A stretch of DNA of 11,260 nt from Victivallaceae bacterium (GTDB lineage: Bacteria; Verrucomicrobiota; Lentisphaeria; Victivallales; Victivallaceae), in assembly GCA_028717165.1 (NCBI GenBank), contig JAQUOK010000049.1, forward strand, positions 1 through 11,260. The letters run 5' to 3'. Of the stretch, positions 1 to 7,569 are shown piece after piece. A program made the translations under genes and the position numbers. The notes beneath the pieces are model-generated. The model searched no databases. It had not been told where the DNA came from and saw only the letters and a list, made by a program, of their open reading frames with translations. Numbering within the stretch: the stretch's first letter is position 1; each line of letters starts with the position of its first letter.

Positions 1-142
1 CATATCTGTTCCCTGTAGGGGAACTTCAAATGCCTTACCCGCATTTTGAAGTTCTCCTTCAGGGAACATCGTGGAACCGATAAGATTCCCCAAGGCGCTG
101 CCTTGGGCTACGTTAAAAATCCCTTCCAGGGATAAAAAACGG
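1..142. repeat. 142-bp dispersed multi-hairpin repeat, copy 1
   Basis: This stretch matches 7624-7765 over 142 bp with two substitutions (positions 25 and 71) and no indels. It is dense in inverted repeats: GTTCCC/GGGAAC (8-13/19-24), a 13-bp stem with one bulge (21-33/41-54), CCCAAGG/CCTTGGG (89-95/101-107) and ATCCC/GGGAT (119-123/129-133). One frame is open from 19 to a stop at 133-135 but has no ATG, and both substitutions change an amino acid in it, so coding is unlikely. The left boundary may lie outside the window. No transposase is nearby, so it is best seen as a non-autonomous or MITE/REP-like element of unknown mobility. Confidence 0.93.
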
Positions 143-216
143 TTACTGACCAATTACGAAAAGCAGAATTTGTTTGGAACGAATCTGCTGACCGCCGCTT
201 ATTAATAAATCTTTAT

Positions 217-244
217 TTGACTTTTGCCGTTTGAAGGATATAGT
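217..244 (+). promoter_or_regulatory. Candidate sigma-70 promoter of the hydrogenase-maturation operon
   Basis: TTGACT (217-222) and TATAGT (239-244) each match the consensus at 5 of 6 positions and are 16 bp apart, in an AT-rich stretch. Transcription would start near 251, leaving a leader of about 180 nt before the first start codon. That start lies upstream of the leader's 5' helix strand at 282, as a structured leader requires. Assigned by eye. Confidence 0.5.
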
Positions 245-250
245 TATTTT

Positions 251-432
251 TATATTAATTTAAATTTGTATGTTTAAACCTGCGGTCAGGGTTCGTCCCG
301 ATCCAAGGGAACATGCGGAAATCAGATTTTACCGGATTGCCGGATTTAGAGACCTCTCGGGTTTATATTTCGGGTAATGCAGGATGTCTTTGTACCGATG
401 TTTCCCTGACCGCCTGAACCAGGGATTTTTTT
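251..432 (+). promoter_or_regulatory. Structured leader RNA with mutually exclusive helix and terminator (riboswitch/attenuator-like)
   Basis: GCGGTCAGGG (282-291) is the exact reverse complement of CCCTGACCGC (404-413), giving a 10-bp helix that closes a ~112-nt domain. Inside are smaller possible hairpins: TCCC/GGGA (296-299/307-310), AAATC/GATTT with CCGG/CCGG (about 319-347), and TCGGGTA/TACCGA with one bulge (370-376/393-398). The 3' strand of the closing helix overlaps the ascending arm of a terminator-like hairpin at 403-425, so the two cannot form together. This is the usual architecture of riboswitches and attenuators, with the closing helix acting as antiterminator. I do not recognise the domain as a known riboswitch class. 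The ligand is unknown; iron, an Fe-S state or a hydrogenase-related metabolite would be speculation. Confidence 0.55.
403..432 (+). terminator. Conditional terminator or SD-sequestering hairpin abutting the start codon
   Basis: TCCCTG (403-408) pairs with CAGGGA (420-425) across an 11-nt loop, followed at once by seven T's (426-432) that end at the ATG at 433. This could be an intrinsic terminator. It also buries AGGGA (421-425), the only Shine-Dalgarno-like sequence, 7 nt before the start codon, so it could act on translation instead. The stem is only 6 bp, so it is probably weak and suited to regulation. Its 5' arm is shared with the upstream long-range helix. Confidence 0.5.
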
Positions 433-678
433 ATGAAAAAAAGCATCGGAACCATCTCGATCATGGTTAAAAACCATGACAGCGTCCCCCAAGTCAACAA
501 ATGTCTTTCGGACTTCAATGAGATCATTCTCGGACGGATCGGCATTCCGTACCGTCCCGAGCGGCTCGGCATTATCGCCATTATCGTTGAAGGCACCTCC
601 GACCAGCTCGGCAGCCTTGCCGGAAAACTCGGCATGCTCGACGGCGTAAAAACCAAGTCCATGATTATAAAAAAATAA
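433..678 (+). CDS. TM1266-family iron-only hydrogenase system putative regulator
   Basis: This 81-residue protein starts MKKSIGTISIMVKN and ends with GMLDGVKTKSMIIKK. It matches the small ferredoxin-like/ACT-like TM1266 family, resembling the C-terminal domain of NikR, annotated as putative regulators of [FeFe]-hydrogenase systems. The family's beta-alpha-beta pattern is visible: strand (IGTISIMVKN), helix (VPQVNKCLSDFNEIILG), strand (RLGIIAIIVEG), helix (DQLGSLAGKLGMLDG) and strand (VKTKSMII). There is no DNA-binding domain, so any regulatory role would be as an effector-binding partner; the biochemical function is not established. It heads an operon with hydF 33 bp downstream, the typical context. 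AGGGA at 421-425 is the likely ribosome site and lies in a hairpin. Confidence 0.88.
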   Translation: MKKSIGTISIMVKNHDSVPQVNKCLSDFNEIILGRIGIPYRPERLGIIAIIVEGTSDQLGSLAGKLGMLDGVKTKSMIIKK

Positions 679-711
679 ATTGCTAATTTTAATCCTTAAA
701 TCTTAAATCTT

Positions 712-1929
712 ATGAATATAACACCTAAAGCGCTGCGTCTGCATATTGCCTTGTTCGGGCGCACCAATGTCGGAAAATCGACTTTTCTTAATGTAATCGC
801 GGGGCAGGACGTGGCGATAACCTCCCCGGAACCCGGAACGACCACGGACGTCGTCGAAAAAAGCATGGAACTTCTGCCTGTCGGCCCGGTACTGTTTCTG
901 GATACCGGCGGACTGGACGACAGTTCAGTGCTCGGCAATGAACGCATCATCAGGGCGAAACGAACCATGAACCGCGCCGATGTGGCGCTGCTGATCTGTG
1001 AAAGCGGATATTTCGGTAGATACGAAAAACAGATACTGGAGAGCGCCGAACAGAATAAAATTCCGGTTATCGCGGTGATAAACAAAACGGATATTGTACC
1101 GGTAAGTGATGATTTCAGGAAAAAACTGCGCTCTGAAAGCGCTGGAATACTTGAATGCAACGCCGAAAACAAAAAAGACCGGGACCGGATCGTCAACGAA
1201 CTCAAAACGCTTTTAAAACAGGTTTTGTCGGAGGATTTCCGGAAACCGCTGCATCTGGTCGGTGACCTGGTGCCGCCGCTGGGCATTATTGTCCTGATCA
1301 TACCGATCGATATAGAAGCCCCGAAAGGGCGTCTGATCCTGCCGCAGGTGCAGACTATCCGCAGCGCCCTGGATAATGACGCACTGGTGGTTGTCGTCAA
1401 GGAACATGAATATTCCCATATGCTGAAGCAGCTGAAAACTCCGCCGGCTCTGGTGGTCTGCGATTCGCAGGTGGTGGACAGAATGGTGGCGGAAACGCCG
1501 GAGTCAGTGCCGTGTACGACTTTTTCGATTCTTTTCGCCAGACTCAAAAGCGATATGAAAACTTTTCTCAAAGGTACCGCGGCCATAGATAATTTAAAAT
1601 CCGGAGACCGCGTTCTGGTGGCGGAATCATGTTCGCATCATCCGCTTGAGGACGATATCGGCAGGGTCAAAATTCCGCGCTGGCTGCGGAATTACTGTAA
1701 CGCTGACTTGAAATTTGAAAGTTGCGCCGGCCGGGATTTTCCCGATGATTTAAGTGAATACAAACTGATCGTCCAGTGCGGCGGCTGTATGAACAATCGT
1801 GCGGAAATGCTTTCGCGCCTGAAGCGTGCCGGAGAAGCCGGGGTTCCGATGACGAATTACGGCTTGTGTATCGCCAAGGTGCACGGAGCGCTGGAACGGG
1901 TTATCGCGCCGTTTGCCGGGAAAATGTAA
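712..1929 (+). CDS. hydF: [FeFe]-hydrogenase H-cluster maturation GTPase HydF
   Basis: This 405-residue protein is the scaffold on which the 2Fe subcluster precursor is assembled before transfer to apo-hydrogenase. The N-terminal Era/TrmE-like GTPase domain has the P-loop GRTNVGKST (16-24), the TTTD region, switch II DTGG (64-67) and NKTD (124-127). A middle dimerisation domain follows. The C-terminal cluster domain has C307-S-H309 and, after 46 residues, C356-G-G-C359, fitting the CxHx(46-53)CxxC cluster motif. The residue before C356, often His in HydF (HCxxC), is Gln355 here. Length is normal for the family. It starts 33 bp after the TM1266-like gene, without a clear Shine-Dalgarno site, in an AT-rich spacer; hydG follows 14 bp later. 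The protein is cytoplasmic. Confidence 0.96.
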   Translation: MNITPKALRLHIALFGRTNVGKSTFLNVIAGQDVAITSPEPGTTTDVVEKSMELLPVGPVLFLDTGGLDDSSVLGNERIIRAKRTMNRADVALLICESGYFGRYEKQILESAEQNKIPVIAVINKTDIVPVSDDFRKKLRSESAGILECNAENKKDRDRIVNELKTLLKQVLSEDFRKPLHLVGDLVPPLGIIVLIIPIDIEAPKGRLILPQVQTIRSALDNDALVVVVKEHEYSHMLKQLKTPPALVVCDSQVVDRMVAETPESVPCTTFSILFARLKSDMKTFLKGTAAIDNLKSGDRVLVAESCSHHPLEDDIGRVKIPRWLRNYCNADLKFESCAGRDFPDDLSEYKLIVQCGGCMNNRAEMLSRLKRAGEAGVPMTNYGLCIAKVHGALERVIAPFAGKM

Positions 1930-1931
1930 AG

Positions 1932-1937
1932 AAGGAG
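1932..1937 (+). promoter_or_regulatory. Ribosome binding site fixing the hydG start
   Basis: AAGGAG lies directly after the hydF stop codon and 6 nt before the ATG at 1944. It favours that start over a 56-codon in-frame upstream extension that would overlap hydF. Confidence 0.85.
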
Positions 1938-1943
1938 CGCCTT

Positions 1944-3446
1944 ATGACTATAAATCCGAAATCAAGTCCGGCGGAATACGCCGGAACTGTCATTAAACAG
2001 GAGCAGATCGATAAATATCTGGATAACGGCCGGGACTTCATTGATGATAAAGCCATCTGTTCGCTGCTGGAAACGCGGGGCGGACCGGACCGGTTCGAAG
2101 TCCGGGATATAATAGACAAGTCCTTGAACATGAATACGCTTTCCGCGGATGAGGTGGCGGCCCTGCTTAAAGTCGATGATCCCGGACTGCTCGCGGAAAT
2201 GAGGGAAGCCGGGCTGAAAGTAAAAAAGTTCGTTTATGATAACCGCATCGTTACTTTCGCGCCGTTTTACCTGAGCAATCTGTGCGTGAACAACTGTCTT
2301 TACTGCGGTTTCCGCAAGGAAAACAAATACGAAGTGAGGCGTAAACTCAGCATGGAAGAGGTCAGGCGCGAAACGCAGGTTCTTGCCGGAAAGATCGGGC
2401 ATAAACGCCTGATCGCGGTTTACGGCGAGCACCCTGGGTCTTCAACCGACTATATCGCAGAAACCCTCGAAACTATTTACGGGATCGAAGTTCCCGTCAG
2501 GCGGGGTGTCGGCGCTGTCCGCCGCATTAACGTGAACGCGGCGCCGCTGCCGGTTGAAGATTTGAAAGTGCTCCATGACGTCGGTATCGGGACCTTTCAG
2601 GTTTTTCAGGAGACTTATCATCATGGCCTGTACGCGAAAATTCATCCGGGAAATACCGTTAAAAGCAGTTACCGCTGGCGTTTATACTGCATGCACCGGG
2701 CAATGGAGGCGGGAATTGACGATGTCGGTATCGGAGCGCTTTTCGGGCTTGGGGACTGGCGTTTCGAAGTGATGGGACTGGCGGCTCACGCCCGGGAACT
2801 TGAGGCAAAATTCAATATCGGGCCGCATACGATTTCATTTCCCCGGATTGAGCCCGCCTGCAACGCGCCGCTGGCCGGCGGTTCCCGGCGGGGAGTGTCG
2901 GACGCCGATTTCATCAAACTGGTAACCGTGCTCCGCCTGGCGGTTCCTTATACCGGGATGATCGTAACCGCGCGCGAAAGCCGGGAAATCCGCGACCGCT
3001 GTCTGCTTTCAGGCTGTACCCAGGCGGACGCCGGTTCCAGAATAGGTATCGGGGCATATGACGAGGCGGCTGCGGAACAGGAAGCCCGCAAACAGCAGTT
3101 TATTCTCGGCGACACCCGGAGCCTTGAAGAATTCATAGCCGATCTGGCGAAAAAAGGCGTCATTACCTCCTTCTGTACGGCGGCCTATCGCTGCGGACGC
3201 ACCGGCGGCTGTATAATGGATATGCTGAAGACCGGCAAAGAAGGGCAGTTCTGCAAAGTGAACGCCGTTCTTACTTTCCGTGAATGGCTGGATGATTTCG
3301 CTTCTCCCGCAACTCTGGAAATCTGCAGGCCGGTACTGAATTCAGAGATCGATAATATCCGGGCCGAATTCAAGCCGTCCTTCTTCAGGGAGTTCATGAA
3401 TTATTACCGCCGCATAGAGAACGGCGAGCGGGACCTTTATTTTTAA
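1944..3446 (+). CDS. hydG: HydG-type radical SAM tyrosine lyase with altered C-terminal cluster motif
   Basis: HydG cleaves tyrosine to p-cresol and makes the CO and CN ligands, as an Fe(CO)2CN synthon, for the H-cluster. The protein has 500 residues from the ATG at 1944, chosen for its strong AAGGAG site; about 470 is usual. The radical-SAM motif CVNNCLYC gives C114, C118 and C121 (CX3CX2C). GPHTISFPR, with His295, matches the conserved HydG segment I associate with the dangler-iron ligand. The C-terminus NGERDLYF is family-typical. The oddity is the C-terminal CX2CX22C motif that holds the auxiliary cluster. C411 and C437 are in place, but the middle position is Ala414 (CTAAYR, not CTACYR-like), with extra cysteines at 417 and 423. 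The enzyme may use a substitute ligand, carry an altered cluster, or belong to a divergent HydG-like class. It is the last gene of the operon and converges on the lacI-type gene 18 bp away. Confidence 0.92.
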   Translation: MTINPKSSPAEYAGTVIKQEQIDKYLDNGRDFIDDKAICSLLETRGGPDRFEVRDIIDKSLNMNTLSADEVAALLKVDDPGLLAEMREAGLKVKKFVYDNRIVTFAPFYLSNLCVNNCLYCGFRKENKYEVRRKLSMEEVRRETQVLAGKIGHKRLIAVYGEHPGSSTDYIAETLETIYGIEVPVRRGVGAVRRINVNAAPLPVEDLKVLHDVGIGTFQVFQETYHHGLYAKIHPGNTVKSSYRWRLYCMHRAMEAGIDDVGIGALFGLGDWRFEVMGLAAHARELEAKFNIGPHTISFPRIEPACNAPLAGGSRRGVSDADFIKLVTVLRLAVPYTGMIVTARESREIRDRCLLSGCTQADAGSRIGIGAYDEAAAEQEARKQQFILGDTRSLEEFIADLAKKGVITSFCTAAYRCGRTGGCIMDMLKTGKEGQFCKVNAVLTFREWLDDFASPATLEICRPVLNSEIDNIRAEFKPSFFREFMNYYRRIENGERDLYF

Positions 3447-3464
3447 CCGCAGCGCCAACGATCG

Positions 3465-4415
3465 CTATTTTATTTCAATGATTTCCTTGCGGGGTATTTC
3501 CACGGTTTCCGCCTGGTGACTGCCGCTGATCTTTTCCAGCATCAGGTCGGCGGCGGTTTCGGCGATCGATTCAAAATCCTGCCGCGCGACGAATATCCGG
3601 TTGAAATCGGCGGTATTCAGCGGCGGACTGTCGAAACTTGCGGAAATAAGCAGGGAAGGCCGGCGTCTGCTGAAAAAGATTTGAAAGTATTTTTCTATGT
3701 CGAGCCTGGAAGAACCGAGCAGGGCGATATTTCCCGTCAGGAATTTCGGCGGCAGTTCCCGGACCGTATTCGCATCTGTCTGGATAAAAGCTGAATTGTT
3801 CCGAGTGAGAAATTCGATTGCGGTTTTAAGCCGCAGGCGTGAAACGGAGTTATCGTTTTCCGTAATAATTATGAAGCGGTCGGCGCCCGCGTCCAGGCAT
3901 TTCCGGAGGAGGTCAGTAACGGCGGCTTTATTGTCCGTAGTGACGGTGGTGCAGTTGTCGAAAAGCGGCTGACGGTCAATAAATACCAGCGGGAAATCAT
4001 TCTGAAACAGGGGCAGATAGGCCGGGGCGCTGTATTCAAGGGAAGGAATGATGAACGCGCCGTCGGCGACATGTTGCGATAAACGTGAAAGCAGATGATT
4101 GAATTTTTTGGCTTCGGCGTGATACAGGGTAATCAGCAGTTCATAGCCTTTGAGGTGAAGGCTGCGGCTCAGGAATTGCGCCGGTTCCCGGTCAACCGGG
4201 TTGTTCAGGTCGGAGAGGATCATCCACAGATTCAGGGTTTTGCCGGATACCAGGTTGCGGGCGGCAAGATTCGGCCGGTAGCCCAGTTCCCGCGCTTTTT
4301 TCTGAATGAACCTGCGGGTTTCAGGTTTGACCCGCAGGTCGTTGCGAAGAGCTCTTGACACGGTTGAAATGTCAACGCCGCATATTCCGGAAATATTTTT
4401 CAGGGTTATCGCCAT
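3465..4415 (-). CDS. LacI-family transcriptional regulator
   Basis: This 316-residue protein begins MAITLKNISGICGVDISTVSRAL, the LacI-family helix-turn-helix; Ile16 and Ser17 occupy the positions of the specificity pair Tyr17/Gln18 of LacI. The hinge region reads YRPNLAARNLVSGKT, and a periplasmic-binding-protein-like effector domain follows. The ATG at 4415 begins 2 bp after the mannosidase stop codon. A TTG nine bases upstream would give an overlapping start and seems less likely. No strong Shine-Dalgarno site is visible, so translational coupling is plausible. By position it should be the repressor of the alpha-mannosidase transcription unit, acting at the two operators at 7517-7580 and so controlling itself too. 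The effector is probably a mannoside or other sugar (inference). Confidence 0.93.
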   Translation of the reverse strand: MAITLKNISGICGVDISTVSRALRNDLRVKPETRRFIQKKARELGYRPNLAARNLVSGKTLNLWMILSDLNNPVDREPAQFLSRSLHLKGYELLITLYHAEAKKFNHLLSRLSQHVADGAFIIPSLEYSAPAYLPLFQNDFPLVFIDRQPLFDNCTTVTTDNKAAVTDLLRKCLDAGADRFIIITENDNSVSRLRLKTAIEFLTRNNSAFIQTDANTVRELPPKFLTGNIALLGSSRLDIEKYFQIFFSRRRPSLLISASFDSPPLNTADFNRIFVARQDFESIAETAADLMLEKISGSHQAETVEIPRKEIIEIK

Positions 4416-4417
4416 AA

Positions 4418-7400
4418 TCAACAATATACTTTATAAGTCCTGATTTCAAAAGGCCTCAGCTCAAGTTTGAGAATATCGCCGCTTGCGGTTTCGCTGCCTT
4501 CTTCCGTCCACTCGATCAGGTTGGTTTTGACCAGTTTTTTTACCGGGATGTGAAAGCGCAGGGCCCCCTGTGAACGCCGCCCTTTGGTTTCGACCAGGCG
4601 GATTATCAGGCAGTTTTCTTTTTCCGCCTTTTTAACGGCTTCCAGCGAAATATCATTTGCTTCCAGCGAACAGGGCAGGGGCGTCCTGCCCGCGCGGAAA
4701 CCTTCAAAACGCAGCGGCGGCTGGTTTAGTATGGCGGCGTTATTCATGACGTTGGACTGCAGCAGGTCGCCCTCGTGGGGCAGCAGACTGTAGGTGAATT
4801 CATGTTCGCCCAGGTCGGCGGTGAAATCGGGGTATTTTGAAGACCGCAGCAGGTTCAGGTCCAGAACCCGGTCATGTACTTTATAGCCGTACTTGCAGTC
4901 GTTCAGGAGAGCGGTGCCGTACTGGGAGTCGGAGATGTCCGCGTAACGGTGTGCGGCTACCTCATAACGGGCCACATCCCAACTGGTATTGCGTCCGGTG
5001 GAGCGTTTAAGGTAACCGTACTGGATATCAAAAGCCGCTTCCGTGGCGTGGGCTTTTACCGGGAATTTAGTTCTCAGCATTTTGTGGGCTTCGTCCCATT
5101 GCACCCGGGTTTCGAAATCAAGGCGTTTGCCGTGTCCGAGAATGATTCGCTGCCGGATTTTCGAATTACTGATCTCCAGTTCGAAATCCAGTATCTGGCG
5201 TACCGGGCCGGATATTTTGCGAACCGTGGCGCCGCGGGCGTTTTCAAGGTGCTGTTCCTCATAACCGAGATCAATGTCCCAGGCGTCGTATTCCACCGGG
5301 TCGTCGTGATAAAGCGAAATAACGTTCGCCGGGTTTTCCGGTTTTATCAGTTCGTAATCCGCTTCTTTGTCGTAAACGCTGACCAACTGCGCGTCGCGGT
5401 TGAATTCGTAACGGATAAAAGCGTTTTCCAGTACCAGGTTTTCCCCGTCTCCGGTTGCGGGAACGGCAGCGGAGCCGATCTTGTTAACGGACAGGAACGC
5501 GCATGGAGGAATACTGATGTCCACGGTAACCCTGTCGCCTTCAAGTTGTCCGGGCAGTGTTTTACCATTGACGGCGGCGCTCATCCAGCCTTCCGGCAAG
5601 GTAACCGGGCCGTTGTAGGAACAGGACAAAGGATTGAACAAAGTCATGCTGTTTTCATCAGGCGAAAACAGCAGTGCCGCGGCTTCTGCGAGGAGCTCTT
5701 TACAATTCCTGAACATTTCGGCGTACTGCTGATGAGTTTCCTTGTACACGCGGGTAATGGAAGAACCCGGGATTATGTCGTGAAACTGGTTCATGAGCAG
5801 GGTCTTCCAGAGCTTATTCAACTCTGCCGCCGGATAATCCGAAAGCGGCAGGCACGAATAGAGAAACTCGATATGCTTCAAAAGGTATTCAAGTTTGCGG
5901 TTGCATCTTTTGACTTTCGCCTGGGTGGTCAGGGTTCCCTGATGTTTTTCAAGGTAAAGTTCGCCGTCCCATATTTCCAGTTTTTCGGCGGACGCTTTTA
6001 TCCTTTCAAAAAATTTATCGGCGCGGCCCATCGTGACTTTGGGGCAGCCTTCAAGGTCTTTGAGCCGCATTGCCCGTTCGATATAATCTTCGCGCGGCCC
6101 GCCGCCGCCGTCTCCAATACCGAAAAGCGAGCAGAATTCATCGAGTACGTCGGCTTCTTTGAAATTGTTCTGTGCTTTGCATAACTGTTCAGGTGAGATG
6201 AAAGCGTTATAATTATTTTCCGGCGGGAAATGGGTCAGTACCTCCGAACCGTCTATTCCGCGCCAGATAAAGGTATTATGGGGAAATTCATTGAACAAAT
6301 TCCAGGATATTTTCTGGGTCAGGAAATAATCGCAGCCGGAACCTTTGATGATCTGCGGCAGGGCTCCCGAATAACCGAACACGTCCGGTATCCACAGGTT
6401 TTTCACGTCGAAACCGAATTCATCCATGAAGAAATTCTTGCCGTGCAGGAATTGCCGGATCATGGATTCCCCGCTCGGCAGATTGCAGTCGGCTTCGACC
6501 CACATTCCACCCTGGGGTTCCCAGCGTCCGGCGGCAACGGCTTTTTTGACTTTGGCGTAGAGTTCCGGGTAACGGTCTTTGACGAACTGGTAATGCTGAG
6601 GCTGTGAAGCCCCGAAAATATAGCCCGGGTATTTTTCGATGTTGGCGATCTGATTGGCGAAAGTCCGGGCGCATTTGCGGACAGTTTCACGCAACGGCCA
6701 TAACCAGGCGGTATCGATATGGGCATGTCCGACCGCGGTAACTTTCAGGGCGCTGGAACATGCCCCGGCGCTGAAAAATTTTTCTTTCAGGAATTTTCTG
6801 ACTTCGCAGGCGTTCTGCGGATTGCCGCGATACAGATCCACCGCTTCGCAGAGAAGCATCAGGATCTGGCGGTAGCGGTAATTTCCTTTCGGATAGGTTT
6901 TCATGAGGCTCAACGCGATTTCAACGTCGATCCCCAATTGTCTGATATCCTCATTCACCGTGCATAATTGGAGATGGTTTATATGCGCGGATATTTTTCC
7001 TGCCGGCTTTTTCGCGTCCAGCCGCGGATGATTGCTCATTTCCATCCCGAAATAATTGCAGGCTCCGGCGTCAAGCCATAATTCCACATTCTTGCCGGCC
7101 GGCGCGGAATCATATAAAGGAACATATTCCCGGAGAAAAGCCGGGCAGAAAATTGAATTATTGGTAACGCCTTGCAAAGGAACGCCTTCCTGAGAAAGAA
7201 CCAGCCCTTCGCCGCCGATGTCAATACGGGCGGCAACGGTTTCGCCCGCCCATTCGGCGGGTATTGTCCCGGTCAGATGGAACCAGGCGCACTGCCAGTC
7301 GGAGCCCCACCTGGAACCCTTTTGGGCGGGTTCGAATTTGTAACGGTCTTTTTCCCTGAAGGAAACCGGTTCTTCCGTAACGAAATATTCCGCGTCCAAA

Positions 7401-7489
7401 TCAATTTCAGCTTTTATGTAATCGCGTTTCAGGCAGTCGCAAAAAACTTCCGCCCGCCTTTGATAAATATTGGTTTTTTCGAGGTGCAT
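4418..7489 (-). CDS. GH38 alpha-mannosidase
   Basis: This 1023-residue protein is a glycoside hydrolase family 38 enzyme, a retaining, metal-dependent hydrolase of alpha-mannosidic linkages. An N-terminal beta-rich accessory domain (about 1-245) precedes the catalytic (beta/alpha)7 domain, which starts at AVGHAHIDTAWLWP. There H255, H257 and D259 form the Zn-binding motif. WIPDVFGYSGALPQI carries the nucleophile D369, and NQFHDIIPG carries H570-D571. FGIGDGGGGPR (456-466) is also typical of the bacterial and cytosolic class. The rest is the usual beta-sandwich C-terminal half. No signal peptide or membrane segment is seen, so it probably acts in the cytoplasm on imported manno-oligosaccharides or glycan fragments. 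The ATG at 7489 lacks a strong Shine-Dalgarno site. It is first in a two-gene operon with the LacI-type regulator and has its own promoter and operators. Confidence 0.95.
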   Translation of the reverse strand: MHLEKTNIYQRRAEVFCDCLKRDYIKAEIDLDAEYFVTEEPVSFREKDRYKFEPAQKGSRWGSDWQCAWFHLTGTIPAEWAGETVAARIDIGGEGLVLSQEGVPLQGVTNNSIFCPAFLREYVPLYDSAPAGKNVELWLDAGACNYFGMEMSNHPRLDAKKPAGKISAHINHLQLCTVNEDIRQLGIDVEIALSLMKTYPKGNYRYRQILMLLCEAVDLYRGNPQNACEVRKFLKEKFFSAGACSSALKVTAVGHAHIDTAWLWPLRETVRKCARTFANQIANIEKYPGYIFGASQPQHYQFVKDRYPELYAKVKKAVAAGRWEPQGGMWVEADCNLPSGESMIRQFLHGKNFFMDEFGFDVKNLWIPDVFGYSGALPQIIKGSGCDYFLTQKISWNLFNEFPHNTFIWRGIDGSEVLTHFPPENNYNAFISPEQLCKAQNNFKEADVLDEFCSLFGIGDGGGGPREDYIERAMRLKDLEGCPKVTMGRADKFFERIKASAEKLEIWDGELYLEKHQGTLTTQAKVKRCNRKLEYLLKHIEFLYSCLPLSDYPAAELNKLWKTLLMNQFHDIIPGSSITRVYKETHQQYAEMFRNCKELLAEAAALLFSPDENSMTLFNPLSCSYNGPVTLPEGWMSAAVNGKTLPGQLEGDRVTVDISIPPCAFLSVNKIGSAAVPATGDGENLVLENAFIRYEFNRDAQLVSVYDKEADYELIKPENPANVISLYHDDPVEYDAWDIDLGYEEQHLENARGATVRKISGPVRQILDFELEISNSKIRQRIILGHGKRLDFETRVQWDEAHKMLRTKFPVKAHATEAAFDIQYGYLKRSTGRNTSWDVARYEVAAHRYADISDSQYGTALLNDCKYGYKVHDRVLDLNLLRSSKYPDFTADLGEHEFTYSLLPHEGDLLQSNVMNNAAILNQPPLRFEGFRAGRTPLPCSLEANDISLEAVKKAEKENCLIIRLVETKGRRSQGALRFHIPVKKLVKTNLIEWTEEGSETASGDILKLELRPFEIRTYKVYC

Positions 7490-7516
7490 AGTATTGGGCC
7501 CTGATTAAAAAAAATT

Positions 7517-7534
7517 AATACAAACGTTTGTATT
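7517..7534. promoter_or_regulatory. Operator O1, perfect 18-bp palindrome
   Basis: aatacaaacgtttgtatt is an exact 18-bp palindrome with a central CG step, the form typical of LacI-family operators. It lies just downstream of the mannosidase -10 box, covering about +1 to +18, where a bound repressor would block initiation. The likely binder is the LacI-type protein encoded at 3465-4415. Confidence 0.85.
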
Positions 7535-7540
7535 CGTAAT

Positions 7541-7569
7541 ATGATACACTCTTTCTATGGAAATTGCAA
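7541..7569 (-). promoter_or_regulatory. Promoter of the alpha-mannosidase/lacI-type operon
   Basis: Read on the minus strand, TTGCAA (7564-7569) and TATCAT (7541-7546) have an exact 17-bp spacer and match consensus at 4 of 6 and 5 of 6 positions. The predicted start near 7534 gives a leader of about 45 nt. The -35 box lies inside operator O2, and the start site lies at operator O1. Confidence 0.7.

Noticed and set aside
19..135. Open segment in the 142-bp repeat (ends in NPFQG and a stop)
   Set aside because: No ATG start, no ribosome site, and both differences between the two copies change an amino acid, so there is no sign of protein-level selection.
282..413. Possible cobalamin or ZTP riboswitch in the hydrogenase leader, from short look-alikes (AAGGGAAC at 305-312, CCGCCTG at 410-416)
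   Set aside because: The other conserved blocks of those classes are missing, and the look-alikes are not in the right order or context.
696..1586. 296-codon open frame antisense to hydF
   Set aside because: Low-complexity, Ser/Arg/Phe-rich shadow of a confidently assigned gene, with no family motif.
1776..1943. In-frame 56-codon extension upstream of hydG, overlapping the hydF 3' end
   Set aside because: The AAGGAG at 1932-1937 is ideally spaced for the ATG at 1944, and the extension would translate hydF's conserved C-terminal coding region in another frame.
4422..4424. TTG as start codon of the LacI-type regulator
   Set aside because: It would add three residues before the conserved MAITLKNIS start and overlap the mannosidase stop codon; the ATG at 4415 fits the family N-terminus better.
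4874..6184. Long (436-codon) open frame antisense to the alpha-mannosidase gene
   Set aside because: The opposite strand encodes a full-length GH38 enzyme with catalytic motifs across this stretch. The antisense product has no recognisable motif, and long shadow frames are common in this codon-usage range.
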